A stretch of 64,000 nt of DNA from Nocardia mexicana NBRC 108244. GTDB lineage: Bacteria > Actinomycetota > Actinomycetes > Mycobacteriales > Mycobacteriaceae. Location: positions 62,001 through 126,000 of the forward strand of contig NZ_BDBV01000046.1 in the NCBI RefSeq assembly GCF_001613165.1. Direction: 5' to 3'. Positions 8,148 through 19,100 of the stretch are shown piece after piece; the first letter of the stretch is position 1, and every line of letters begins with the position of its first letter. The translations under genes were made by a program, and so were the position numbers. A model generated the notes under the pieces. The model searched no databases and was not told where the DNA came from. It saw only the letters and a program-made list of their open reading frames with translations.

Positions 8148-9041
8148 ATGCGGGTAGCGAAGACGAGGCATCGGGAGCGGGAGTTGGGTGGGGTGCGGGT
8201 GCGGTATCGGGAGGCGGGGGTGCCGTCTTCGACTGCGGTGCTGTTGCTGCATGGTTATCCCAGTTCGTCGTATACGTTTCGGGACGTATTGCCGGTGCTC
8301 GGGGAGCGGTTCTATGCGATTGCGCCGGATCTGCCAGGGTTCGGGTTTTCGGATGCGCCGCCGCTCGAGGAGTACGAGTACACCTTCGAGCGACTGTCGC
8401 ATGTGGTCGAGGCGCTGATCGATGAACTGGGGGTGGAGCGGTATGTGCTCTATGTGACCGACTTCGGTACGCCCGTCGGGTATTTCATGGCGATGCGGGA
8501 TCCGGAGCGGGTGCTCGGGCTGGTGGTGCAGAACGGCAACGCGCACGAGGCGGGACTGCACGAGGCGTGGGATGCGCCGCGCCGGTTCTGGGCGGAGCCG
8601 ACCGCGGAGAACAGGGCGGCGCTGCCGGAGTGGCTGAACTTCGAAGGGACCCGGGAGCAGTACATCGGCGAACAGCGGCCGGAACTGCAGGAGCTGTATC
8701 CGTGCGAGTCGTGGCATCTGGACTGGGAACGGCTTGCCCGGCCCGGCAATGTCGACATCCAGTTCCAGCTCTTCTACGACTACCGGAACCATGTGGCGCG
8801 CTTCGCGGATATCGCGGCCTACCACAAGGAATTTCAGCCCCCGTGCCTGGTGCTGTGGGGTCGGCACGACCCGTACTTCGACATCGCCGAGGTCCTTGCC
8901 TACCACCGGGAGATGACCAGCCTCGACGCTCATCTGTACGACGCCGGGCACTGCCTGCTCGAGACGCACGCGGCCGAAGTGTCGGCGCAGCTCGCGACCT
9001 TCGTCGGCGACGTGCTCGACCATGCCGGGGTCCGGGCGTGA
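8148..9041 (+). CDS. Alpha/beta-fold hydrolase, aspartate-nucleophile type (epoxide hydrolase / haloalkane dehalogenase-like)
   Basis: Soluble 297-residue hydrolase. The oxyanion motif HGYP is at residues 35-38 and the nucleophile elbow reads VTDFGTP with aspartate at residue 105. Aspartate instead of serine is typical of epoxide hydrolases and dehalogenases. The acid lies in GRHDPYF and the base histidine in DAGHCLLETH near the C-terminus. ATG at 8148 is preferred to GTG at 8133 because AAGGAGG lies five bases before it. It overlaps the next gene by GTGA, so a CGNR-type regulator is co-made. Codon use near the 5' end is rich in GGG/GTG. Confidence 0.85.
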   Translation: MRVAKTRHRERELGGVRVRYREAGVPSSTAVLLLHGYPSSSYTFRDVLPVLGERFYAIAPDLPGFGFSDAPPLEEYEYTFERLSHVVEALIDELGVERYVLYVTDFGTPVGYFMAMRDPERVLGLVVQNGNAHEAGLHEAWDAPRRFWAEPTAENRAALPEWLNFEGTREQYIGEQRPELQELYPCESWHLDWERLARPGNVDIQFQLFYDYRNHVARFADIAAYHKEFQPPCLVLWGRHDPYFDIAEVLAYHREMTSLDAHLYDAGHCLLETHAAEVSAQLATFVGDVLDHAGVRA

Positions 9042-9589
9042 GTACCGCCTGGAGCGACGACCACTTCATCGGCGGCGATATCGCCCTCGACTTGGCGAAT
9101 ACCGTCTACCGACGCACCCCGGAGCTGGGTGCCGATCTGCTCGACGATGTCGACGATCTGGTGTCGTGGCTGCGTCATGCCGAACTGCCGTCGCCCGGTT
9201 CGGGTCGCCTCGACGGGTCCGACCTGCGCGAAGCGCGACTACTGCGGAAACGTTTCTGGGTGGTCTTCGAGGCGCAAGCCGACGGGCGCGGGGTGCCTTC
9301 GGATGCGCTGGCGGGCCTCCTCGAGACGGCCCGTCGCGGCATCGGCAGTGATGTCGAGGTGGGGCCCGACGGTTCCGCGGAACCGCTCACCGCCCGGGGC
9401 GCGCTCACCGTCGTCGCGCTGTCGGGAATCAGGCTGGTGCTGAGTCCGCCACCCCGGCCGGTGCGCAGCTGCGACCGCTGCGGCTGGTTCTTCCTCGACA
9501 CATCCCGCGGCCGGCGCCGCCGCTGGTGCAGCATGAAGACCTGCGGAAACCAGGCCAAAGCGGCGCGCTTCCGCTCCGCCCACCCTTGA
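9038..9589 (+). CDS. CGNR zinc-finger protein with ABATE-like N-terminal domain
   Basis: Putative stress-responsive transcription factor, 183 residues. The N-terminal FIGGDIALDLANTVYRR region resembles the ABATE (DUF1470) domain. The C-terminal half ends in a zinc ribbon with CDRCGWFFLDTSRGRRRRWCS and CGNQAKAARFR, including the name-giving CGNQ/CGNR. GTG at 9038 overlaps the hydrolase stop, implying translational coupling. It likely controls the hydrolase operon; target and signal are not visible. Confidence 0.86.
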   Translation: MSTAWSDDHFIGGDIALDLANTVYRRTPELGADLLDDVDDLVSWLRHAELPSPGSGRLDGSDLREARLLRKRFWVVFEAQADGRGVPSDALAGLLETARRGIGSDVEVGPDGSAEPLTARGALTVVALSGIRLVLSPPPRPVRSCDRCGWFFLDTSRGRRRRWCSMKTCGNQAKAARFRSAHP

Positions 9590-9717
9590 TCGGCAGACCG
9601 CTTCGCGTACCGGCCTGACCGGGGACGGCTCACGGCATCGGAGTGTCGGTCATGCGTGTCGGCTATCGGCCCGTAGCGTGGCGTGCGTCTCTGACCGATC
9701 TGTCCGGAGGGAGCGTC

Positions 9718-10434
9718 ATGGTCACCGTGCGGAGCATTGCGGCGAGGATTGCGGTGGTCGGCGTTGCGGTCGCGGCGGGAATGACCGGGACCGGTGGTGT
9801 GGCGCACGCCGACGGGCCGGTGATCGGCGGCGGATCGGGAATCCTGCTGACGACCAGCAACCCCCGTCAATTGGCGCTGTGCACGCTCACGGCGATCGGC
9901 TACGACCGCGAGGACAAGCTCGTCGGAATCACCGCCGGACATTGCGCAGAAGATGCCGGGGTATTGGTCGGCGCGGAGGCGATGCCCGGCGCCGGGCCGC
10001 TCGGATTCGTCGCGGTGCAGGACGTCGAAGACGACTGGGCCGTAATCGAATTCGACCCCAACCGTGTGACGCCGGTGCGGCAGGTCGGCCCCTCGGCGCT
10101 GACCGGGATCGGCGCGCCCGCCGGGGCGGGGGAGATCCTGTGCAAGAACGGCCGCACCACGGGATTCACCTGCGGGGTGGTGTGGACCGCCGACCCGGTC
10201 CAATCGGTCAGCCAGATCTGCGCCGGTCACGGCGATTCCGGCGGCCCCGTGCTGCGCGGCGAAGAACTCGTCGGAATGATCAACGGCGGCATCTCGCCCC
10301 TCGGAGACATCGAATTGCCCTGCACCGGACCAGGAAACCCGATTCATGAGCCGACCGTCTCCAATCAATTCACCGCCGTGCTGGACGAACTGAACCAGGC
10401 CGACGCCAGGGGGTCTGGTTTCCGGCCGCTGTGA
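9718..10434 (+). CDS. Secreted chymotrypsin-like serine protease (S1 family)
   Basis: Exported endopeptidase, 238 residues. A Sec signal peptide ends around Ala-His-Ala at residues 29-31. The catalytic triad is readable: His75 in TAGHC, Asp106 in DDWAVIEF and Ser174 in GHGDSGGPV. Cysteines are placed as in streptogrisin-type enzymes (one pair around the His loop, another at LCKNGRTTGFTC). There is no long propeptide, so it resembles the short mycobacterial/nocardial secreted S1 proteins. ATG at 9718 follows GGAGGGAGC; an upstream in-frame start at 9643 would spoil the signal peptide. A strong hairpin region follows. Confidence 0.9.
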   Translation: MVTVRSIAARIAVVGVAVAAGMTGTGGVAHADGPVIGGGSGILLTTSNPRQLALCTLTAIGYDREDKLVGITAGHCAEDAGVLVGAEAMPGAGPLGFVAVQDVEDDWAVIEFDPNRVTPVRQVGPSALTGIGAPAGAGEILCKNGRTTGFTCGVVWTADPVQSVSQICAGHGDSGGPVLRGEELVGMINGGISPLGDIELPCTGPGNPIHEPTVSNQFTAVLDELNQADARGSGFRPL

Positions 10435-10436
10435 AA

Positions 10437-10514
10437 TCCGGCCTGAGCATCCACTTTTCGTTCTGAGACGGCAAAAATTGCCGCCTCGCCGCGAAAGTGA
10501 ACGATCAGGCCGGA
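10437..10514. terminator. Nested inverted repeat between convergent genes (bidirectional terminator candidate)
   Basis: Outer arms TCCGGCCTGA (10437-10446) and TCAGGCCGGA (10505-10514) pair perfectly. Inside are CACTTTTCG (10452-10460) with CGAAAGTG (10492-10499), and a core hairpin CGGCAA-AAA-TTGCCG (10469-10483). The three nested stems lie between the stop of the protease and the stop of the leftward exporter operon. Confidence 0.7.
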
Positions 10515-10533
10515 CACCGAGTCCGGGCGGCGG

Positions 10534-11337
10534 TCAGCTCCTACTGGCTCGGCGGTAACCCAGGGCCGCGGGGATGGCGAAGAGGGCGATGCCGCCGAGG
10601 GACCAGGCGAGGGTGAGGGTGAGCGGGTGGGCGAGGGGGCCGCCGAGCGAGAGGGCCTTCATGGCGTCGACCGTGACCGACATCGGCTGGTTGCGGACCA
10701 CCGGCTGCAGCCACTGCGGGTAGGCGGCCAGTGGGACGAATCCCGTGCTGAAGAACATCAGCAGCGAGGACAGGATCGTAATCCCCTCCACCAGTGTGGC
10801 TTTGGCGGTGAAGACGGCGACGGCGGTGACAATGGTCGCGAAGGCCAGGCCGAACAGCACCGGCACGAGAACGAAGACGGCGGCCGCGAGCGGGCCCTGC
10901 TGGAACCGGAAGCCGAGGACGAAACCCACGGCGATCACGATCACGGTGCCCGCGAAGATGCGGCAGCCTTCCGCCAGCACGCGGGCCGCGAGCCCGGACC
11001 CGCGATGCACCGGCAGCACCCAGAACCGGGCGAGCAGACCGGCATCGCGTTCGCGCCCGAGCATCACGCCGCCCGCCACCGCCCCCGACAGCGCACCGAC
11101 GATCGCCACCATCGGCACGGAGCCGTAGAGGGCGTCGGTGCCCGAGAAGCGTTCGATCTGACCGCCGATCACCGTGTCCAGCATGAACAGCAGCAGGCAC
11201 GGAATGATCAGGGTCTCGAGCAGGGTGACCGGACTCCGCATCCAGCGCAGCAGCAAGCGCTGCGTCTGAATTGCGGTGTGCCGCAGGAAAATTACAGGCC
11301 CGCTCTCGGACCGATAGGCGGTGAGCTGTGTGGTCAT
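10534..11337 (-). CDS. ABC-2 type exporter permease (DrrB/DrrC-like), second
   Basis: Integral membrane subunit, 267 residues with about six hydrophobic segments (LLETLIIPCLLLFMLDTVIGG near the N-terminus, further helices around GTVIVIAVGFVLGFRF and ITILSSLLMFFSTGF). The segment VRNQPMSVTVDAMKALSLGG corresponds to VRNQPISQFATGLRALAGD in the preceding gene, so the two permeases are paralogues. It starts at ATG 11337 with AGGAGGAAGG before it and overlaps the upstream permease by four bases. Last gene of the NRPS-linked leftward operon; likely exports the peptide product. Confidence 0.88.
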   Translation of the reverse strand: MTTQLTAYRSESGPVIFLRHTAIQTQRLLLRWMRSPVTLLETLIIPCLLLFMLDTVIGGQIERFSGTDALYGSVPMVAIVGALSGAVAGGVMLGRERDAGLLARFWVLPVHRGSGLAARVLAEGCRIFAGTVIVIAVGFVLGFRFQQGPLAAAVFVLVPVLFGLAFATIVTAVAVFTAKATLVEGITILSSLLMFFSTGFVPLAAYPQWLQPVVRNQPMSVTVDAMKALSLGGPLAHPLTLTLAWSLGGIALFAIPAALGYRRASRS

Positions 11338-12146
11338 GCCTTCCTCCTGCTCAACCGGATGCCGAACACGATGCCCGCCAGCGCGATCGCGCCCGCCCAC
11401 GCCAGCGGCGGGCCCATCAGCGACCAGCTGACCGCGCCGACGTCGGCCCGGGTGTCCCCGGCCAGCGCGCGTAACCCGGTGGCGAACTGCGAGATCGGCT
11501 GGTTGCGCACGAAAGGCTGTATCCAGTGCGGAAATTGGGTCGCCGGGGCGAGGCCGGTGGACAGCATGCCGAAGATCAGCGGCGGCAGCACCAGCGCCTG
11601 GGTGGTGGCCTCCGGGCTCTTGGACGCGGTGCCGATCGCGTCCGCGCCGAGCGTGAAGCCGACGCCGATCAGGACCGCCAGCAGCAGGAACCCGAGGGTG
11701 TGCGCGGCGTCGAGGTGGAAGCGGAAGCCGATGACGTGACCGCAGGCGAGGGCGGCGGCCAGCGCGACGAACAGCCGGAAGATATTGCCGGACATGCGCG
11801 CCGCCAGCGGCACCAGCGGGCCGATCGGCATCGTCCCGAACCGCCGGTCCAGCCCGGACACCGCGTCGGTCGCGGCCCGGAAGGCGGCGGAGATGGCGGT
11901 GAACGCCGCGGCCTGCAGGATCACGATCGGCATCATGAACTGCGCGTAGCTGGAGAATCCGGTGCCGGAGAACGACATCACGCGGTCGAGCGGGAGGTAG
12001 AAGCTCGCGGTGAACGCGGCCGGGGCCAGCACCGAGGCGAGGACCTCGCCGGTCTTCACCGAGGGCGTGATCAGCCGGACCGTCAGCACCCACCACTGCT
12101 GCACGGTGATCGGGGTGGCGCGCATCGACGCCTGCCACGCCGTCAT
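11334..12146 (-). CDS. ABC-2 type exporter permease (DrrB/DrrC-like), first
   Basis: Integral membrane subunit, 270 residues. A cytoplasmic N-terminus is followed by hydrophobic stretches such as FMMPIVILQAAAFTAISAAF, IFRLFVALAAALACGHVIGF, LGFLLLAVLIGVGFTLGAD and a last helix WAGAIALAGIVFGIRL. It overlaps the ATPase gene by four bases upstream and the next permease by four bases downstream, so all three exporter parts are made together. The family is that of daunorubicin/PDIM-type exporters (DrrABC); the cargo is inferred from the neighbouring NRPS. Confidence 0.88.
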   Translation of the reverse strand: MTAWQASMRATPITVQQWWVLTVRLITPSVKTGEVLASVLAPAAFTASFYLPLDRVMSFSGTGFSSYAQFMMPIVILQAAAFTAISAAFRAATDAVSGLDRRFGTMPIGPLVPLAARMSGNIFRLFVALAAALACGHVIGFRFHLDAAHTLGFLLLAVLIGVGFTLGADAIGTASKSPEATTQALVLPPLIFGMLSTGLAPATQFPHWIQPFVRNQPISQFATGLRALAGDTRADVGAVSWSLMGPPLAWAGAIALAGIVFGIRLSRRKA

Positions 12147-13111
12147 CGGGCCGCCTCGCCGTCGGCGAGATGGCCGGTGAGCTTCAGGAATACGTCGTCG
12201 AGCGACGGCCTGCGCAGCGCGATGTCGACGAGTTCGATACCGGCACTGTCTATTCGGCGCAGCGCCTCCGTGAGGGTCTGGGTGCCGTCGGGCGCCGGAA
12301 CGGCGAGGCGATCCGAATCACCGGTCAGCACGGACAGATTGGCGTCGGGCAGCAGCGAGCCCAGCGCCGCGGCGATGGCGGGCAGCTCCTTCGGGTTCAG
12401 CGGCACCACCTCGCAGTAGCTGCCGCCGGTGCCGGCCTTCAGTTCGTCGGCGGTGCCGTCGGCGATCACCACACCGTGGTCGATGACGATGATGCGGTCG
12501 CACAGCGCATCCGCCTCCTCCAGGTACTGCGTGGTCAGCAGCGTCGTGATCCCTTCCTTCCGGAATCCGGCGACCAGGTCCCAGACCCCTTGGCGGCTGC
12601 GCGGATCCAGCCCGGTGGTCGGTTCGTCGAGGAACACCACGTCGGGCCGCACCACCAGCCCGCAGGCGATATCGATGCGCCGTCGCATGCCGCCCGAATA
12701 GGTGCCGACCCGGCGATCACCGGCGGCGTCGAGGTCGAACTCGGCGATCAGTTCGGTGGCGCGAGCGCGGGCCGCGCGCTTGCGCAGGCCCATCAGGCGG
12801 CCGAACATCACGAGATTCTCGTAGCCGCTGAGCATGTCGTCGAGGGCGGCGAACTGGCCCGTGAGCATGATGGAGCGGCGCACCGCGGCCGGATCGGCCA
12901 CCACGTCGTACCCGGCGACGCGCGCGCGGCCGCGGTCGGGCGCGATGAGCGTCGACAGAATGTTCACCGTCGTCGTCTTGCCCGCGCCGTTCGGGCCGAG
13001 CACGCCCAGCACCTCGCCCGGTCGTGCCTCGAAATCGACACCGCGCAACGCGGATACGGTGCCGAAGGATTTCTCTATGCCCTCGACGAGGACTCCGCCG
13101 GAGATGTTCAC
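12143..13111 (-). CDS. ABC exporter ATP-binding protein (DrrA-like)
   Basis: Drives the two adjacent permeases, 322 residues. Walker A GPNGAGKTT is near residue 40, the signature is YSGGMRRRIDIA, Walker B is VVFLDEPTTGLDP, and the switch region reads TTQYLEEADALCD. The C-terminal third is the DUF4162-type extension of daunorubicin-resistance ATPases, ending LRRPSLDDVFLKLTGH. It overlaps the 3' end of the NRPS gene by four bases, so export is transcriptionally and probably translationally tied to peptide synthesis. Confidence 0.92.
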   Translation of the reverse strand: MNISGGVLVEGIEKSFGTVSALRGVDFEARPGEVLGVLGPNGAGKTTTVNILSTLIAPDRGRARVAGYDVVADPAAVRRSIMLTGQFAALDDMLSGYENLVMFGRLMGLRKRAARARATELIAEFDLDAAGDRRVGTYSGGMRRRIDIACGLVVRPDVVFLDEPTTGLDPRSRQGVWDLVAGFRKEGITTLLTTQYLEEADALCDRIIVIDHGVVIADGTADELKAGTGGSYCEVVPLNPKELPAIAAALGSLLPDANLSVLTGDSDRLAVPAPDGTQTLTEALRRIDSAGIELVDIALRRPSLDDVFLKLTGHLADGEAAR

Positions 13112-16100
13112 TGCCAGCCTTCCAGGTGGTGGTCGAGCGCGTGCGCGATGGTCGGCAGCACGTGCGGAGCGGTCAGCTCGTCATGGGTGACGTCGATGTC
13201 GTGGTTGGTGATGACGCCGGTGACGAAGCGGCGCCAGCCTGCGGGGCCGAAGATGTCGGAGGTGCCGACGGTCGCACTGAAATACACGACGTCACCGTGG
13301 AATACGGGACGCCGGTAGCCGGTGCGGGTGCGCGCCGAGGCGTTGTAGGAACCCGCCATGCGCTCGAGGGTGGTGGCGTCGACGATCGAGACGCCGCCCA
13401 TCCGGTCCCGGATCAGCTCCGCCGCCTCGTGCGCGGTGGCCGTCGCGGGCACCTCGTCGATGCCGAAGACCGAGCCGAAGGTGTTGACGAACGCTCCGGC
13501 GCTGAGCTTTTCGATGCTGTCGCCGTCGATATCGGCGGTGTCCGCGTCCAGCAGGGCGACCATGCCCACCTCGGCCCCCGACTGCTCGAGCCGGGTGGCG
13601 ACCGCATGGGCGATGAGCCCGCCGAACGACCAGCCGAGCAGGTGGTACGGACCCTGTGGCTGGATGTGGCGGATCTCGCGCACATATCGGTCGGCGAAGG
13701 CGTCGATGGAACCGGCCGGAGGTTCGCCGCTCAGGTCCGGCGCCTGCAGGCCGTAGATCGGCCGTCCCGGACGCAGGTGTTCGGCGAATCCCAGGTAGGT
13801 CCACGCGATTCCGGACGAGGGGTGGATGCAGAACAGCGCGGGTTCGCTGCCCTCGGGACGGATCGGCAGCAGCACGTCCAGGCCGAGTCCGGCCGGTGCG
13901 GGCGGTTCGCCGGTCGTGCCTTGTGCCGCAAGGAATTCCGCCTCTTCGGCCGCGGCACGGTGTGCGTGCGGTGTCGAGGCGAACTCGGCTGCCGCACGGA
14001 GCATTTCGGACCACATGGCGGCCAGGGCGGCGACTTCGTCGTGCCGCAGCAGGGTTTCGGGGAAACGGAATCCTGCCTGCAGGCGGTCCCCGACGACGAC
14101 GGCGTTCACGTCGATCTCCGCGGTCACCGGTACCGACGCGTGCTCGTCGGCGTGCAGGTCGCCGAACTCGTCGGTGGGCAGCCAGCCCAGGCCCTCCAGT
14201 CCGGCGGGAATCTCCGAAGCGGCATAGCGGCCGAGGTAGTTGAAGGCAATCCGGCCGGGCAGACGTGCTGGAAGCTGTTCTGCGGCAGGGAGAGTCAGGT
14301 AGCGAAGAAGTCCGAATCCGATGCCCTTGTCGGGGATTGCCAGCCGCTGATGCTTCACGGCGCGGATGGCCGAGCCCATGGCGGGCCCACCGGCCAGCGC
14401 GTCGGAGATATCGACTCCCGCCAGGTCCACCCGCATCGGGTAGATGCTGGTGAACCAGCCGACCGTGCGTGACAGGTCAGCGCCCCGAACGATTTCCTGT
14501 TGGCGGCCGTGGCCCTCGAGGCGGAGTAGCACGGAGCTCTCGCCTGGTCGCAGGGTGTCGGCGGCTGGTGCGTCCGGGACCGGCCGATGAGTGTCGTGGC
14601 CGTCTATGTCGTCCGCTGTCGCGGGTGACGTGCCGCGGAGGTCTCGCCACCGCAAGACGGCGAGGGACAGCGTCGCGAGGAGTGCGTCCTCGACACTGCC
14701 GTCGAACAACGCCGGAAGGGTGGTGAGCAGGTCGGTCGTAACCCGTTCGGGCAGTTCGATTTCGACAGTGCGCAAGGTGTTCACGCGATCGACGACGGGG
14801 TCCAGCTCGCGGGAACCGAGGAGCGGATCGGGACCGTCGACGACCCGGTGCCAGTAGTCGGCTTCGGCGGTCCGATCGTCGCGCTGTGCCTCCTCGGTGA
14901 GTGCGTGAGCCCAACGGCGCATGGATGTCCCGGATTCGGCCAGGACCGGCGTCGCGCCCGCGGACACCTGAGCCCAGGCGGCCATGAAGTCGGGCACCAG
15001 GATTCGCCACGACACCCCGTCGACCACAAGGTGGTGGGCAACCACGATCAGCCGACCCGCGCGGTGCCGGGCACCGGCCGCGCCGACCGGGTCGAGCCAC
15101 ACGAATTGCAGCACCACGCCACTGGCCGGATCGAGGCGGTTCATGGCGGAATCCACGGCGGTGACGGCGAACTCACGCAGGTCGATCGTGTCGGCGTCGG
15201 AGGCGAATTCTATCCGGTGGACGAGCGAATCCACGTCGACCGTGCCGGGACCGCCTGTGCGCAACAGCCATTCACCGCTCTCGCCGTGAGACAGACTGGC
15301 CCGCAACATGTCGTGACGATCGACTACAGAGGTCAGGGTGTCGAGGAGCTGCTGTCGCTCGATACCGACCGGCAGTTCCAGCACCGCGGTCTGGGCGAAC
15401 CGGTCGAAGTCGCCGCCCCGCTCGACCATGTACCGGACGATCGGTGTCAGCGGCATCTCGCCCACTCCGCCACCGGGCAGTTCCTCGAGCACGACCACCG
15501 CATCGCCCGCGTCGGCCACCTCGGCCAGGGCGGCGATGCTGCGGTGCTCGAACACCTGCATCGGCGTGAGCGTGATCCCCTGCACCCGCGCCCGCGACAC
15601 CAGCTGGATGGCGAGAATGCTGTCCCCGCCCAGCGCGAAGAAGGAATCGAGCACCCCGACCCGCTGCCTGCCGAGCACCTCGGCGACCACGGCCGCCAGC
15701 TTCGCCTCGGTAGGGGTGCGCGGTGCGACGTACTCGGTGCCGGCGTCGTCGAAGACAGGCTCCGGCAACGCCTTCCGGTCCAACTTGCCGACCGCATTGA
15801 GCGGGATCGCATCCAGCACCACGAAGGCGGAGGGCACCATGTACGCGGGAAGGATCTCGCCCGCATACGCGCGGAGAGCTGCCACGTCGAAAACTGCGGC
15901 CGAGTTGTGGTGGTCCGCCGCGCCGAAGGAGTCGAACGCCGTGGCTGTTTCTGATACGGGGACAGGCTCACGGCGCGCCGTCTCGGGCACCACGTAGGCG
16001 GCGAGGGCGGTCGAGCCGGTGGGCGTCCGGACGCCCACGGTGACGGCGAAGTCCACGCCAGGTGCACTGCCGAGCACGGCGTCGATCTCGCCGAGTTCGA

Positions 16101-19100
16101 TGCGCTGGCCACGGACCTTGACCTGGAAGTCGGTGCGGCCCAGGTATTCCAGTTCGGGGGATTGGAGCGAGCCGGTCCAACGGACCAGGTCGCCGGTGCG
16201 GTACATGCGGTCTCCGGGTGTGCCGAACGGGTCGGGGACGAAGCGCGCCGCGGTGAGGTCGGGGCGGGACTGGTAGCCGCGCGCCAGGGCGGGACCGGAC
16301 AGATACAGTTCGCCCGCCACGCCGAGGGGGACGGGCCGCAGCCGGTCGTCGAGCACCAGGGCGGCGGCACCGCGGATCGGCGTGCCGATGGTGACCGGGG
16401 CGCCGGCGCGCAGTGGCCGGGAAGTCGTTGCCCAGATGGTGAATTCGGTGGGGCCGTACAGGTTGACCATGGTGCGGTCGGGGGCCCAGCGCTGCACCAG
16501 CTCAGGACTGACCGCCTCACCGGCCACCGCGAGCACCCGCACGCTCGTGACCGCGCCGGGATCCATGGTGGCCAGGGCGGACGGCGTGATCACCAGATGC
16601 GTGACCCGCTCGGCCGCGATGAGTTCCGCCAGCGCGGCGCCGCCGAAGACGTCGGGCGGTGCGACCACCGCGGCACCGCCGGACCCGAATGCCATGAGCG
16701 CCTCGAACACCGACGCGTCGAAGCTCGGCGAGGCGACCTGCAGCACCCGGGCGGTCTCGTCCAGGCCGAGGGATTCGCGCTGTGCGGCAATCAAATCGGC
16801 GAGGCCGCGATGAGTGACGCTGACGCCCTTGGGAGTTCCGGTCGAGCCCGATGTGTAGATCATCCACGCGGGGTGGTCGGCCCGGGCCGCGGGCAGCGGC
16901 GCGTCCTCCGGGGCATCCTGCCATTGCCGGAGTACCTGCGGGTCGTCCAGAACAAGCCAGCGGGCGCCCGCGGGCAGCCGCGTGCGGTGCGCGGCGACGG
17001 TGAGCCCGAGCACGGCGCCGGAATCGAAGAGTAGATGCTCGATCCGGTCGATCGGGTGTGCCGGGTCGATGGGGAGGAAGGCCGCCCCGGCCCGCGCGGC
17101 GGCCCAGAGTCCGGTGATCAGGTCCGCACCGCGCGTCAGAGCCAGGGCGACAACCGTTTCCGGTCCCGCGCCCGCATCGCGCAGCACCGATGCCAGCCGT
17201 CCGGCCCGCGCGTCGAGCTCCCGGTAGGTGAGGGTAGTGCCGTCGGCAACCAGCGCCGGGCGGTCGGGATACCGGGCGGCGGTCGCCGTGAGCTGCTTCG
17301 CCAGGGTCGTCCTGTGCGCACCGTGCGGGCCCGAAACGGGGACCAGCGCGGCGTATTCGGAGTCGTCCAGCACGGCGAACTCGGCGACGGTCCGGTCCGG
17401 ATCCTCGATGATCTGGGCCAGCACCCGCCGCCACCGGCGCGCGAAGGCTTCCGCCGTGTCGTCGTCGAACAGGTCGGTGGCGAAGGTGAGCACAGCGTCC
17501 ACGCCCGCCGGGTCCGTTTCCGTGAAGCGTTCCCGCAGATCGAGACTCAAATCGAACTGCGACGCGTCCCGGTCGAACGGCTCGGCCTCGACGCGCAAGC
17601 CGGGCAGTTCCAGCGCCGGTTCCACGAAGTTCTGCAGCGACAGCGAAACCTGGAAGATCGGATGATGCGCGGTCGACCGGGCGGGATCGAGCACCTGTAC
17701 CAGTCGCTCGAACGGGACATCGGCGTGGCCGAAAGCATCCAGGTCCGTCGTGCGGACCCGCGAAAGGAACTGCCGGAAACCGGCATTCGGGTCGACCGTG
17801 GTCCGCAGCCCGAGCGTGTTCACGAACATGCCGACGAGGCCGTCGAGGGCCTGCTCGCCGCGCCCGGCCACCGCCGTGCCGATCACCACGTCGTCGGTGC
17901 CGCCGAGCCGGGCGAGCAGCACGGCCAGGGCGGCGTGGACCACCATGAACAGGCTGGTTCCGGTGTCGGCCGCGAGATCGACCAGCTCACGGTGCAATTC
18001 GGCGCCGAGCTCGAAACGGCGGTCGGCGCTGCGCATGGACTGCACCGCCGGGCGCGGCCGATCCGAGGGCAACTCCAGCACATCGGGCGCCCCGGCGAGC
18101 GTCTCGGTCCAGAACCGAATCTGGCGGGCCGCCAGGGACTCCGGATCGGATTCGGCCCCGAGCAATTCGCGATGCCAGAGCGCGAAATCGGCGTACTGCA
18201 CGGGCAGCGAGGGGAGCGGGCTCGCGCCGCCATCCCGATGCGCCACATACGCCGCCATCAAATCGGCGGCCAGCGGCGCCATCGATGCCCCGTCCGCACT
18301 GATGTGATGCACGACGAGCACCACGACATGCACAGGCGGCTGTCCTCCGGCGCGCTCGTCTATCTCCGCACTTCCGGCGTATTCGTCCGTCGTCATACTT
18401 CCGGCGTGTTCGTCCACCCTTGTATTTCCGGCGTGCTTTTGGCCGGAATCGACCGTCGGTGTACTCGGATTCCGGTCAAAAGCGTGCCCGAAATAGGAAG
18501 AAGACGGGGCGTCGTCGGTAGGGGAGGACGACGGGGCGTCGCCGGTACTGGAAGATGCCGGGGTGTTGGTGGGATGCGAAGGCGACGGGGCGGTGGCGGG
18601 ACCGGAATCATCGACCAAACGGAACAATCCGATCCGCAGCGGGGGTTGCTCGGCGAGGTCGAATCCCGTGCCGGCGAGTTCGGTGATTCGGTCCCGCAGA
18701 GCGGGGCCGTCTTCCGTGTTGGCGAGGTGGATATCGGGGAGTGCCGAGGCGGCGTCGATCACGACCTGGCGTGGGCCGTCGGCGTCCGCCGGATACACCG
18801 TGCGCAGGCTTTCATGCCGGGCCAGGAGATCGGCGAACGCCGACCGCAGCGCGGCGACATCCAGCTCACCGGTGAGGCGCAGGGCCGCGGCGATGTTGTA
18901 GGCGGCGGAGTCCGGGTCCATCCGGTTGAGCACCCACATGCGTTGCTGGGCAGGCGACAGCGGCACCCGGTCGGGCCGCAGCCGGGGGGCGAGGACCTGG
19001 CGGCCCGCACGGTCGGCGGTCGCGGGAATCCGGGCGGCCAGTCGCGCCACGGTGGGCGCATCGAACAGATCGCGCAGTGCGATGGTCGAACCCAGCGCCG

